From: an uncultured Bacillota bacterium
Lineage (GTDB): Bacteria > Bacillota_I > Bacilli_A > RFN20 > CAG-826
Length of the DNA stretch: 41,227 nucleotides
Assembly: GCA_949287245.1 (NCBI GenBank)
Contig: CASEFL010000009.1
Coordinates: 1 to 41,227, forward strand
Reading direction: 5' to 3'
Below are positions 31,087 through 38,604 of this stretch, piece after piece (positions within the stretch are counted from its first letter, which is position 1; the number at the start of each line of letters is the position of its first letter). A program made the position numbers and the translations under genes. The notes below the pieces were generated by a model. That model was not told the DNA's origin, ran no database searches, and worked only from the letters and a program-made list of their open reading frames with translations.

Positions 31087-31705
31087 AAACAAAGTATTGT
31101 TAATCGTTATTAATATTTGCCTTTTTGCTTTAGTTGTTGCACTTCAATTTCTTTTTGAAAATATATTTTTAACCATCGGATTATTGTTGCTTATAGGAAT
31201 TACGGATTATTTCCTTTGCAACTTTCCTAGGCAGAAAGAAGAGAAGAATAAAGAATACTTATCAAAAGCATTTGTTGAAGCATTCTCTTATTTCTCTATT
31301 TATATCGAGACAGGATTGCCTGTTTATAAGGCGTTACAAGCCACGATTCCCTTTGCTAAAAAAGAACTTCAGGAAAAGATAGTTACTTTGCTTAGGGAGA
31401 TTGATGAAGATAAATCCATTCAACCGTATATTCACTTTAGTAATGCATTTTCCTCTTTAGCAATTCGTCAAGTTATGCTCTCTATTTATAAGATTAATGA
31501 AGAAGGAGGAAGTGAAAATTATCTCCAGCAATTTCGAGCATTATTTGCTTCCTTTGCTTTTGAAAGTCGTAAAGAAAAACTTTTAGCCTTAGAAAATAAA
31601 ATGAATAGCACCGCTGTGTTTCCTTTAATTGCCTCTTCTTTAGTCATGGCTTTAATTGCTTTGGGAATTGTTGCCGTTTTAGGAGGAATGATGAATGGGC
31701 TCTAA
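31043..31705 (+). CDS. tadC: TadC-like inner-membrane platform protein
   Basis: 220 residues with the same fold plan as TadB: two membrane helices (about 20-55), a cytosolic T2SF domain (AFVEAFSYFSIYIETGLPVYKALQAT, YKINEEGGSENYLQQF) and a final helix ending VAVLGGMMNGL. The start at 31043 is chosen because a perfect AAGGAGG lies six bases upstream, although it overlaps the tadB end by 44 bases. Together with TadB it makes the paired platform typical of Tad systems, which differ from type II systems in splitting the platform into two genes. Confidence 0.85.
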   Translation: MLKKKENLNSLKRNKNKVLLIVINICLFALVVALQFLFENIFLTIGLLLLIGITDYFLCNFPRQKEEKNKEYLSKAFVEAFSYFSIYIETGLPVYKALQATIPFAKKELQEKIVTLLREIDEDKSIQPYIHFSNAFSSLAIRQVMLSIYKINEEGGSENYLQQFRALFASFAFESRKEKLLALENKMNSTAVFPLIASSLVMALIALGIVAVLGGMMNGL

Positions 31706-32036
31706 ACTTGCTTTTCTTCTTTCTTTGTTTTTTGTCATCGGAATTATGGGAATGGCGGGTGATTTAGCATCGATTCAAGTCATTCAAACAAGCCTTGATG
31801 CCGCTTCGATTACAGCGGCAAGAAGCATTGCAATTCATGGTGGTATAAACCAACAAATTATCGCTTCTATTGAAAAAGAATGCGGTGGTCATTTAATTTC
31901 TTTAGAAGAGGAACCAGTACAAGTAGGGGATATCTTTCATTTTATGATTACGAAAGAATATCAGCCCTTTGTACTTTCAAGTAGCCCATTAACTGTGAAA
32001 GTGGAACGCTCCACAGTTATTGGATATTTAGATTAA
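31695..32036 (+). CDS. TadE/TadG-like pseudopilin
   Basis: 113 residues. A hydrophobic N-terminal helix (KLAFLLSLFFVIGIMGMAGDLASIQVIQ) runs into the segment QTSLDAASITAARSIAIHGG. That pattern, a helix followed by a D-A-A-x-x-A-A-R-like stretch, is typical of TadE/TadG pseudopilins. The rest is a small beta-rich domain. It overlaps tadC by 11 bases and has AGGAGG upstream. It should be a minor pilin exported by this machine. Confidence 0.72.
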   Translation: MGSKLAFLLSLFFVIGIMGMAGDLASIQVIQTSLDAASITAARSIAIHGGINQQIIASIEKECGGHLISLEEEPVQVGDIFHFMITKEYQPFVLSSSPLTVKVERSTVIGYLD

Positions 32037-32052
32037 GAAAGGAGGTGAAAGG

Positions 32053-32229
32053 ATGTCAGAACTAAAAGGTCAGTTATTAGGAATGATTCTTGTTCTTGGG
32101 ATTTTTGGAATTATTGCCGGAACATTAATTCCTGCTTTCCAAAATACTGCTGAACGGCTAGAAAGCGAAATGGATGTTAATCTATCTTCACAAGTCTCTT
32201 CGCGTTTAATTCAAGTAAATATTCAATAA
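32053..32229 (+). CDS. Flp-like small pilin candidate
   Basis: A 58-residue protein that starts MSELKGQLLGMILVLGIFGIIAG and has one long hydrophobic helix, then a short polar tail of about 30 residues. Size, single helix near the N-terminus and position in the operon fit a Flp-type major pilin. The GQLLG segment before the helix could be a prepilin peptidase region, but no glutamate at the usual position five is seen. GGAGG lies nine bases before ATG. It is the last gene before the terminator. Confidence 0.65.
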   Translation: MSELKGQLLGMILVLGIFGIIAGTLIPAFQNTAERLESEMDVNLSSQVSSRLIQVNIQ

Positions 32230-32235
32230 TCGAAC

Positions 32236-32262
32236 GGGGGCCATCGCCCCCTTATTTTCTTT
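32236..32262 (+). terminator. Rho-independent terminator of the Tad-like operon
   Basis: GGGGGC-CATC-GCCCCC, a strong 6-bp stem, followed by TTATTTTCTTT. Confidence 0.88.
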
Positions 32263-32277
32263 ATGAGAAGAAAACTT

Positions 32278-32283
32278 TATAAT
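32278..32283 (+). promoter_or_regulatory. -10 box of acpP
   Basis: TATAAT directly after the Tad operon terminator; ATG is 26 bases downstream. Confidence 0.55.
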
Positions 32284-32308
32284 AAATAAAGAAAGGTTTC
32301 TTATTTAT

Positions 32309-32536
32309 ATGGTTTTAGATGATATTCGTACGGCATTAGCTAAAAAAAGTAAACGCGAAACAATTACTGAGGATGTTCTTTTAAAAGATCTTGGGCTTGA
32401 TTCTTTAGATGTGGTAGAGATGTGCCTAGATTTTGAAGAAAAATATGGTATTACTTTCGAAACGGCAGAATTAGGAACATTAAAAACCGTTGGGGATTTA
32501 ATGGATACCATTCAAAAGAAATTAATAAATAAATAA
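32309..32536 (+). CDS. acpP: Acyl carrier protein
   Basis: 75 residues, the normal length of ACP, which carries fatty acyl chains on a phosphopantetheine arm. The attachment serine is S32 in LGLDSLDVVEM, the canonical motif. Acidic helices II and III follow (LDFEEKYGITF, TVGDLMDTIQ). It is a single-gene unit and no fatty acid synthesis gene is adjacent. The ribosome site is weak (AAAGG, more than ten bases from ATG). Confidence 0.96.
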   Translation: MVLDDIRTALAKKSKRETITEDVLLKDLGLDSLDVVEMCLDFEEKYGITFETAELGTLKTVGDLMDTIQKKLINK

Positions 32537-32604
32537 AAAATATCTTCAATATTTAAGATGAAACCTCTTTTTTGAGATTTTTCGTCAAGAAAGCAAAAAT
32601 TATC

Positions 32605-32652
32605 TTGCAACAAAAAAAGGGGAAAAGTAATATATGCAGGCGCTTTTGGCGC
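32605..32652 (+). promoter_or_regulatory. tRNA-Asn promoter and leader hairpin
   Basis: TTGCAA (32605-32610), 17 bp, TAATAT (32628-32633). Six bases later a G-C hairpin GCGC-TTTTG-GCGC (32640-32652) begins at the predicted +1, four bases before the tRNA. Confidence 0.8.
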
Positions 32653-32656
32653 AGGT

Positions 32657-32731
32657 GCTTGCTTAGCTCAACGGCAGAGCAATCGGCTGTTAACCGATCG
32701 GTTGTAGGTTCGAATCCTATAGCAAGCGCCA
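32657..32731 (+). tRNA. tRNA-Asn(GTT)
   Basis: Acceptor GCTTGCT/AGCAAGC, discriminator G and encoded CCA. The anticodon stem ATCGG/CCGAT encloses CTGTTAA, giving GTT. Confidence 0.97.
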
Positions 32732-32734
32732 AAT

Positions 32735-32811
32735 GGCCCGTTGGAGAAGTGGCTTAACTCACATGCCTTTCACGCATGCACTCATGGGTTCGAATCCCGT
32801 ACGGGTCACCA
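32735..32811 (+). tRNA. tRNA-Glu(TTC)
   Basis: Acceptor GGCCCGT/ACGGGTC, discriminator A and encoded CCA. The anticodon stem CATGC/GCATG encloses CTTTCAC, giving TTC. It follows tRNA-Asn by three bases on the same transcript. Confidence 0.97.
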
Positions 32812-32821
32812 ACGAAAATCT

Positions 32822-32857
32822 AAAGCTCCCTAGTATTTTAAAAGGGAGCTTTTTTCT
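32822..32857 (+). terminator. Rho-independent terminator after tRNA-Asn/Glu
   Basis: AAGCTCCC and GGGAGCTT form an 8-bp stem around an A/T-rich loop, followed by TTTTTT. The 120 bases to the next gene show no other feature. Confidence 0.9.
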
Positions 32858-32979
32858 TTAGAATTCGACCATCTAAAAGGTTTGAATACCAAATAGAGTT
32901 CTAATTGGATTAATCGTGTAATTTCTTTTGTTATCCCATTTTTGTTAAGTCAAGCGTATCATAAAAATAAGGAGAAATT

Positions 32980-34269
32980 ATGGATTACGGGAATCAGTTG
33001 ATTTATCAAGTATTTGTTAGAAATCACACAAAAGAAGGTACTTTTGCGGCGTTAATACCGGATTTAAAAAGGATTAAGGCCTTAGGAACAGATATTCTTT
33101 ATTTATTGCCAATTGCTAAAATTGGAAAGAAAGGGAGAAAAGGACATTTGGGTTCTCCTTATGCGATAGAAGATTATCGAGCGATTAATCCTCTACTTGG
33201 GACATGGGAAGATTTTTCTTTGCTTTGTAAAGAAGCACATGCCTTAGGAATGAAGGTAATGGTTGATCAAGTTTTTAATCATACGTCTCGTGATGCGACT
33301 CTTCTTTCTACTCATCCTGAGTTTTATTGGAAAGATAAAAACGGAAATTTTGGCAATAAAGTAGGAGATTGGGCCGATGTATATGATTTAGATTATCGTG
33401 ATCCTTTATTAACAGAATACTTACTAGACACCCTAGATATGTATCTTGATCAAGGCGCGGATGGTTTCCGTTTTGACGTGGCCTCTTTGATTCCCATATC
33501 CTTTTTTAAAGCGCTAAAAGAGCGTTTAAGGAAACGGAAAAATGAAGTCATTCTTTTAGCCGAATGCATTGAGTCTCATTTTGCTTTATATACAAGAAGT
33601 CTTGGATATAACGCTTGTGCTAATGGAGAACTTGCTGAAGCAGGAGTACAACTATTTTATTGCTACTCTTCTCTTCCTTTCTTAAAAGAATATTTAGAAA
33701 ATCCTAAGGAAACTTCTTTAGAGGCATATCGCGCTTCTTGTCTTTTAGAGGAAGCTGCTTTACCACAAAAAGGTGCTTATGTGGTTCGGGCACTAGAAAA
33801 TCATGATCAAGTACGCCTTGCATCATATGGAAAAGGCACTTCTGTTCATTATAACCTCCTTGCCTATTCTTTTTTCACCAAAGGACCTGCTTTCTTATAT
33901 GCAGGAGAAGAAATTGGATTAACTCATCGTCCATCCTTATTTGATGAGGACAAACTAAACTGGGAAGAAGAAGGTGGTGAGCCAATTTTCACTTTTGTGA
34001 AAAAATTAATTTCTTTAAAGAAACGCGATGAAACTCTATCTATTTCTACAACTTTATTCCCTAAGGTAGAAAATTTATTGGTTTGCGAAAATGTGGGCAA
34101 TACTATTCATGAATGGGGAATTTTTAACTTCTCTAAGGAAAGACAAATACTTCCTTCAGGAATTATTCCTCCTGGAAAATATAAAAATCTTTTAACAGAC
34201 GAAGTTGTTCTTCTTAACAAAGAAACAACTTTAGAAGTTGAACAACCCTTATGGTTAACCTCCCTTTAA
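32980..34269 (+). CDS. GH13 alpha-amylase family glucosidase
   Basis: A 429-residue alpha-glucan hydrolase. It begins QLIYQVFVRNHTKEG, followed by the four conserved GH13 regions: VMVDQVFNHTS, GFRFDVASL with nucleophile D166, the acid/base E195 in LLAECIE, and D276 in LENHDQVR. There is no signal peptide, so it acts on alpha-linked oligosaccharides or maltodextrin inside the cell. It is shorter than typical oligo-1,6-glucosidases (about 550), with a small C-terminal beta domain. A good AAGGAGA site precedes the ATG. Trehalose- or oligo-1,6-type specificity cannot be told apart here. Confidence 0.92.
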   Translation: MDYGNQLIYQVFVRNHTKEGTFAALIPDLKRIKALGTDILYLLPIAKIGKKGRKGHLGSPYAIEDYRAINPLLGTWEDFSLLCKEAHALGMKVMVDQVFNHTSRDATLLSTHPEFYWKDKNGNFGNKVGDWADVYDLDYRDPLLTEYLLDTLDMYLDQGADGFRFDVASLIPISFFKALKERLRKRKNEVILLAECIESHFALYTRSLGYNACANGELAEAGVQLFYCYSSLPFLKEYLENPKETSLEAYRASCLLEEAALPQKGAYVVRALENHDQVRLASYGKGTSVHYNLLAYSFFTKGPAFLYAGEEIGLTHRPSLFDEDKLNWEEEGGEPIFTFVKKLISLKKRDETLSISTTLFPKVENLLVCENVGNTIHEWGIFNFSKERQILPSGIIPPGKYKNLLTDEVVLLNKETTLEVEQPLWLTSL

Positions 34270-34303
34270 TTCGTTAAACTCATAAAATGTGAAAGGAGAT
34301 AAA

Positions 34304-36199
34304 ATGGCCCCTCAAGAAAGTGCAGAAATTTTTGACCCTGTTGATTATTACAAAAGTTTTTTAAGCGAAAAATGGAAAAAGAACGTAGAAGATTTTTTTA
34401 ATGCAAAGGTAAAAGAAGCAAAAATTAACGAAACAGAAAATGAACTTGCCTATAAAAAACTTCTTACTTTAGAAAGCAAAGTTAATTCAAAGAAAAAAAG
34501 TCATAGTTCTTTAAAGTTTTGGTGGTCTTTTTGTATTTTTCTTTGTGTTGTTTTCTTTCTTTTAGGTGTCATTTCGATTCCTATTCTTTGTAAAGGTTTT
34601 GATTTGACTTGGCTTTTAATTTGTATTGGTTCTTTTTTTCTTGGTATTGGTTTTGTTTTACTAATCTGTCTATATTTAAAAAAGAAACTTCATGCATCAA
34701 ATAAGGCTTTAAACAAGGCGTTGAAAGCTTATCAAGATCAAGAAGCTGCCATTCGTGCCTCTTTAGCCCCTTTATATAATGCCTTCCGCTGGGATGATTT
34801 TAAAAAGCTCATCAAAGATACAACGGATATGTTTACTGTTGATGAGTCTTTTTCTCATTCGCGAATGGAACTTTTACAAGATGTTTATCAATATAGCGAC
34901 GTTTTAGGGGAACAAGATTCGGTCATTGCTTTAATGTCGGGAGATATCCACACCAATCCCTACGTAAGAATGATGGTAAAAAGCGAACGAATTGTTGATA
35001 TTGCCTATAAGGGTTCAATGACGATTTCTTGGACAGAAACGTATCGCGATTCAGATGGACATATCCGGACGATGGTACGCACGGAAACTTTACACGCTAC
35101 TTATTATCATCCCGGACCAGAATTTACTACTACCCCCTTTACCTTATATGGGAATATGGCGGCTCCTGATTTATCTTTCTCTCGCCAACCAACAAGCATT
35201 AATACGAGCGATGAAAAAGAAGTAGATCGTTATGTTAAAAAAGAAGAGAAGAAAATCCGCGCAGCAAGTGAAAAAGCAACAAAGGCTGGAAAAAGTTTTA
35301 CTCCACTCACGAATATTGAATTTGAAGCGCTTTTTGGTGCGTATGACCGTGATCACGAAGTTCAATTCCGACTTTTATTCACTCCTTTAGCTCAGCAAAA
35401 CATGCTTGAATTAATTAAAGGCGTTGCTGGTTATGGCGATGATTTTTCTTTTCAAAAATGCAAAACAATTTCTTTGATTCAATCTCGCCATTCCGCCCAC
35501 ATTTTCTCCTATGATTCTTCTTTTGTTGGACAATACCTTTCTCTTAAAAAGATGAGAGAAGAATATACAAAATACATGGTTAATCTTTTTTCCTCATTAT
35601 ATTTTGATTTAGCTCCTTTAATGGCCATTCCTTTGTATCAAATGACCGATGCAGGAGAATATAAGCCTCACATTAAGAAGCGTAGTGTGTCAGATTATGA
35701 AGCCATGCGTTCGGTTAATGCGATGAATCCTTCTTTCTTCCGCCATCCATCGGGAGATACTGATCAAATTCTTAAAGTAAATTATGAAAAAACGATTTCT
35801 CATAGCGATCGTTTTAAGGTTTCTTCTTTATCTTTCCAAAGAACGCCTATGATTGCCTATGTTCCTACTTTAGGAGGGGATGGGAAAATGCATAACGTTC
35901 CTGTTCAATATTTTGAATACACTCCTTTAACGGCTGTTCACGAGGTTGCTATTCGGAGGATGGATGAGGAAAAAGAGAGTTGGGATAAGGAAAAAATTAA
36001 TTCCTTTTTATCTTCTAAAAATGGTTCTGTTTACCGCAATTTTGCCACATATCTTGTAAATGTTGATTCGAAGGAATGTGGTGAAAAAGAATTTGATCAA
36101 TACTTTAATGATCTTGATGTTCATCTTGAGAAACAGATTGAAAATCTTGAAAATTTCGATGAGATACTCGAGAAAAATGAAGATTTGAATAAGAAATAA
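34304..36199 (+). CDS. Large two-helix membrane protein beside LemA
   Basis: 631 residues. A coiled N-terminal region of about 70 residues is followed by two membrane helices (about 70-125) and a large soluble part of about 500 residues. That part has a conserved-looking beta core (DIAYKGSMTISWTETYRDSDG ... ETLHATYYHPGPEF) and a basic helical segment. I do not recognise it with certainty; size and pairing with LemA recall DUF3137-type proteins, but that is only a guess. The GTG at 34289 is an alternative start; I choose ATG 34304 because AAAGGAG lies just before it. lemA follows after 69 bases that include a TATAAT box and a small AAGGG/CCCTT inverted repeat. Confidence 0.7.
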   Translation: MAPQESAEIFDPVDYYKSFLSEKWKKNVEDFFNAKVKEAKINETENELAYKKLLTLESKVNSKKKSHSSLKFWWSFCIFLCVVFFLLGVISIPILCKGFDLTWLLICIGSFFLGIGFVLLICLYLKKKLHASNKALNKALKAYQDQEAAIRASLAPLYNAFRWDDFKKLIKDTTDMFTVDESFSHSRMELLQDVYQYSDVLGEQDSVIALMSGDIHTNPYVRMMVKSERIVDIAYKGSMTISWTETYRDSDGHIRTMVRTETLHATYYHPGPEFTTTPFTLYGNMAAPDLSFSRQPTSINTSDEKEVDRYVKKEEKKIRAASEKATKAGKSFTPLTNIEFEALFGAYDRDHEVQFRLLFTPLAQQNMLELIKGVAGYGDDFSFQKCKTISLIQSRHSAHIFSYDSSFVGQYLSLKKMREEYTKYMVNLFSSLYFDLAPLMAIPLYQMTDAGEYKPHIKKRSVSDYEAMRSVNAMNPSFFRHPSGDTDQILKVNYEKTISHSDRFKVSSLSFQRTPMIAYVPTLGGDGKMHNVPVQYFEYTPLTAVHEVAIRRMDEEKESWDKEKINSFLSSKNGSVYRNFATYLVNVDSKECGEKEFDQYFNDLDVHLEKQIENLENFDEILEKNEDLNKK

Positions 36200-36232
36200 G
36201 AAAGGGAAGTCCCTTGCTTAGAAAAAAATCGA

Positions 36233-36238
36233 TATAAT
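36233..36238 (+). promoter_or_regulatory. -10 box before lemA
   Basis: TATAAT upstream of the AAAGGAGG site of lemA. No convincing -35 at 17 bp. Confidence 0.45.
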
Positions 36239-36268
36239 CAATAAAGAATTTCCAAAGGAGGACAACAT

Positions 36269-36934
36269 ATGGCAAATCCATTAGACGAAGTTCATGATCA
36301 AGTTTCTGAAGGAAGAGACGCCCGCGTCATTGAGAAACAAATTCCTGTTAAAGTTGGAATTGGTTCTACAATCTTTGAAATTATTTTATGGGTATGTGGA
36401 ATTATTCCTGGCATCATCTTCTTATTTATGAAGATTAATGCTGGCACTTATCTTCGTTCTTTAGAACAAAAGATTCAGTCGGCAGCTTCTACCATTGATA
36501 ACTATTTGGAACAAAGAGTTGTTATTTTGCAAAATGCTGCGCGTTTACTTGATAAAGCAATCGATTTAGATAAGGATGTGCTTACAAAAGTTGCTGCTTA
36601 TCGTGGTGGGGTCAATCCCAATGTTGATGCTTCAAGAAACCAAGTTTCTAGTCAAGTGGATCAATTATTTGGCCAAATTAATGTTGCCTTTGAACGCTAT
36701 CCAGATATTAAGGCGCATGATGAAATTCAAAATTGTTTGCAACAAAACTCTTATCTTCAAAAAGAGGTAACCGCAGCTCGCGATACGTATAACGATTGCG
36801 TTTTTGAATGGAATAGCGCCATCCAACAATGGCCAACGAAAATGATTGTTGCTGCAAAAGCTGGATATACCACAAGAATTCCTTTCTCGACAACGCAAGA
36901 AATTCGTAGTGCAGCTAGAGGAGTATTCTTCTAA
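36269..36934 (+). CDS. lemA: LemA family protein
   Basis: 221 residues. One N-terminal membrane helix (about 36-58, ILWVCGIIPGIIFLFMKI) is followed by the antiparallel helical bundle of LemA with LEQKIQSAASTIDNYLEQRVVILQNAARLL and the NAFERYPDIKA-like FERYPDIKAHDEIQ motif. LemA proteins are widespread, lie in or at the membrane and have no settled function. The N-terminal 30 residues before the helix are longer than usual. It has a strong AAAGGAGG site. The preceding large membrane protein is its likely partner. Confidence 0.92.
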   Translation: MANPLDEVHDQVSEGRDARVIEKQIPVKVGIGSTIFEIILWVCGIIPGIIFLFMKINAGTYLRSLEQKIQSAASTIDNYLEQRVVILQNAARLLDKAIDLDKDVLTKVAAYRGGVNPNVDASRNQVSSQVDQLFGQINVAFERYPDIKAHDEIQNCLQQNSYLQKEVTAARDTYNDCVFEWNSAIQQWPTKMIVAAKAGYTTRIPFSTTQEIRSAARGVFF

Positions 36935-36948
36935 AAGTTTCTTATTTT

Positions 36949-36976
36949 GACCGCATGTTTATGCGGTCTTTTTTTC
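36949..36976 (+). terminator. Rho-independent terminator after lemA
   Basis: GACCGCAT-GTTT-ATGCGGTC, a perfect 8-bp stem, followed by TTTTTTT. Confidence 0.92.
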
Positions 36977-37005
36977 TTTTTACTTAAAATATTTTTTGGG
37001 AGAAC

Positions 37006-37572
37006 ATGATGAAAAAATGTCCAAGTTGTGGTACAGAAATTCCTGATGATGCTTCTTTTTGTTCTTCTTGTGGAGCAAGCGTGAGTAACATTATCCTTAG
37101 TGATAAGAAAAGCCGTTTTTGTCCGCATTGTGGAAAAGCGATTGAGGGCGATGTTTCTTTTTGCCCCCATTGTGGTAAATCTTTAAAAGAAGGAAAGGGA
37201 GAACAAACTACTAAATCCTCCTTTTCTTTTGATACTTCTTCTTTAAAGAAAGTACCACCGCGGAGTGTTGCCTTATGGGTGGTTTTAAGCATCTTAACCT
37301 GTGGTATTTGTTGTTACATTTGGTATGGAATGCTGGTAAATGACATTAATGAATCCATTGAGGATGATTGGGATACCAGTGGTTGGCTGGCGGTCATTTT
37401 ATCCATTATTACTTGTAACATTTATACGATTTTTGCCTGTTACAAAATGGGGAAGAAATTAGAAACTTCAGGAAATGATTTCTCAGTTCTTGTCGCAATT
37501 ATTTCTTTATTTATTCCCCTTATATCGATAGCGATTATTCAAGATAAAGTGAACACAATTCTAGGGAAGTAG
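37006..37572 (+). CDS. Double zinc-ribbon / DUF4234 membrane protein
   Basis: 188 residues. The N-terminus has two zinc ribbons: CPSCGTEIPDDASFCSSCG and, after a short linker, CPHCGKAIEGDVSFCPHCG, each with two CxxC pairs. A DUF4234 domain follows (about residues 85-185) with RSVALWVVLSILTCGICCYIWYG, then three to four helices. This combination is common in Bacillota and its role is unknown. The second ATG (37009) is six bases from GGGAG and may be the real start. It is the first of four closely spaced genes. Confidence 0.85.
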   Translation: MMKKCPSCGTEIPDDASFCSSCGASVSNIILSDKKSRFCPHCGKAIEGDVSFCPHCGKSLKEGKGEQTTKSSFSFDTSSLKKVPPRSVALWVVLSILTCGICCYIWYGMLVNDINESIEDDWDTSGWLAVILSIITCNIYTIFACYKMGKKLETSGNDFSVLVAIISLFIPLISIAIIQDKVNTILGK

Positions 37573-37576
37573 CGGA

Positions 37577-37984
37577 ATGAATGTATCTTATCTTTCCTTG
37601 CTAGAAAAAAGAAAAAAAGAAGAACAAAAAAGATTTTCTTCTTCGCGTATTCTTCGTTATCTTTTTCTTTTTGGTGGATTATATTTTTTATATATCGAGC
37701 TTGGAGGGGTAGGACTTTTTTGCCCTTTTTATCTTCTTAGTGGTTATCAATGTCCAGGATGCGGAGTTACCACGATGTTGATGCGTCTTCTTCATGGATA
37801 CTTATTTGGTGCATTTGACGCTAATGCATTTCTTTTATGTTTTCTTCCTATATTTATTCCTCTTGTTTTTTACTTTGAAAAAAGAGGGAAGAAAACGAAA
37901 AAAGGAAAATTGATTTATAACATTTTTCTCTTTTTTATGCTTTTTCTTACTTTAGCATGGGGAATTTATCGGAATATTTTCTAA
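37577..37984 (+). CDS. DUF2752 membrane protein
   Basis: 135 residues with about three membrane helices. The family motif is clear: LFCPFYLLSGYQCPGCGVTTM, where the CPGCG pair may bind metal, followed by LLHGYLFGAFDANAF. DUF2752 proteins are small integral membrane proteins of unknown function. It starts four bases after the zinc-ribbon gene. The stop is eight bases before the next gene. Confidence 0.88.
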   Translation: MNVSYLSLLEKRKKEEQKRFSSSRILRYLFLFGGLYFLYIELGGVGLFCPFYLLSGYQCPGCGVTTMLMRLLHGYLFGAFDANAFLLCFLPIFIPLVFYFEKRGKKTKKGKLIYNIFLFFMLFLTLAWGIYRNIF

Positions 37985-37992
37985 GAGGTTTT

Positions 37993-38604
37993 ATGAGTCA
38001 TCCTTTTCGTCATTTTCTTACTATAACTCGTCATCGTCACCAAGTTCTTTCTAACGCCTATCATCTTGGCATCTTTTTTCATGCTTTAAAACACGACTTA
38101 AGTAAATATGGCTGGACGGAATTTCATTTGTCCATGAAATACTATGCTGGTGACCATTCTCCCGTATACGAAGAACGTTTGCGGAATGACTATTTCTCTT
38201 ATACATGCCAACATCATACAAAAAGAAATGCACATCACTGGGAATATTGGACGGATTTTTTTCGTGGAAGAATTCTTGCTAGGGCGATGCCTTGGAAATA
38301 CGCCATCGAATATGTCGCGGATATGTTAAGTGCTTCTAAGACGTATGATCCAAAAAACTTTAAACCAGAAACAACATATTTATATTTTATAAGACGAATG
38401 GATACTTATTTTATGCATCCTGTTACACGAGAATTTATCAAGACTTGTCTTGCAAGGTATCGTGACAGTGGATGGAAAGATTTGAAGAAAAACGAGACAA
38501 AAGCCTTATATGATTCTATGATGGAAGGAGTCGAACCTACTTACATTTATGAGACTTCTTATCAACAAGGAGATATGCCAGAAAGGATGAAAGAAAATGA
38601 GTAA
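37993..38604 (+). CDS. DUF5662 family protein
   Basis: A 203-residue soluble protein rich in histidine and aspartate. Conserved-looking elements are ITRHRHQVL, HALKHDLSKYGWTEF, a YTCQHHTKRNAHHWEYW cluster and a later MPWKYAIEYVADMLSAS segment. These match DUF5662, and the spacing of His and Asp residues recalls an HD-type metal hydrolase, but no activity is proven. The start at 37993 (MSHPFRH) follows AAGAGG. It overlaps the reductase gene by eight bases. Confidence 0.82.
   Translation: MSHPFRHFLTITRHRHQVLSNAYHLGIFFHALKHDLSKYGWTEFHLSMKYYAGDHSPVYEERLRNDYFSYTCQHHTKRNAHHWEYWTDFFRGRILARAMPWKYAIEYVADMLSASKTYDPKNFKPETTYLYFIRRMDTYFMHPVTREFIKTCLARYRDSGWKDLKKNETKALYDSMMEGVEPTYIYETSYQQGDMPERMKENE

Noticed and set aside
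32572-32757. Plus-strand open frame across tRNA-Asn
   Set aside because: It is a chance frame through the tRNA-Asn promoter and gene.
36203-36216. Terminator between the large membrane protein and lemA
   Set aside because: AAGGG/CCCTT can pair but the following bases are not T-rich on the plus strand.
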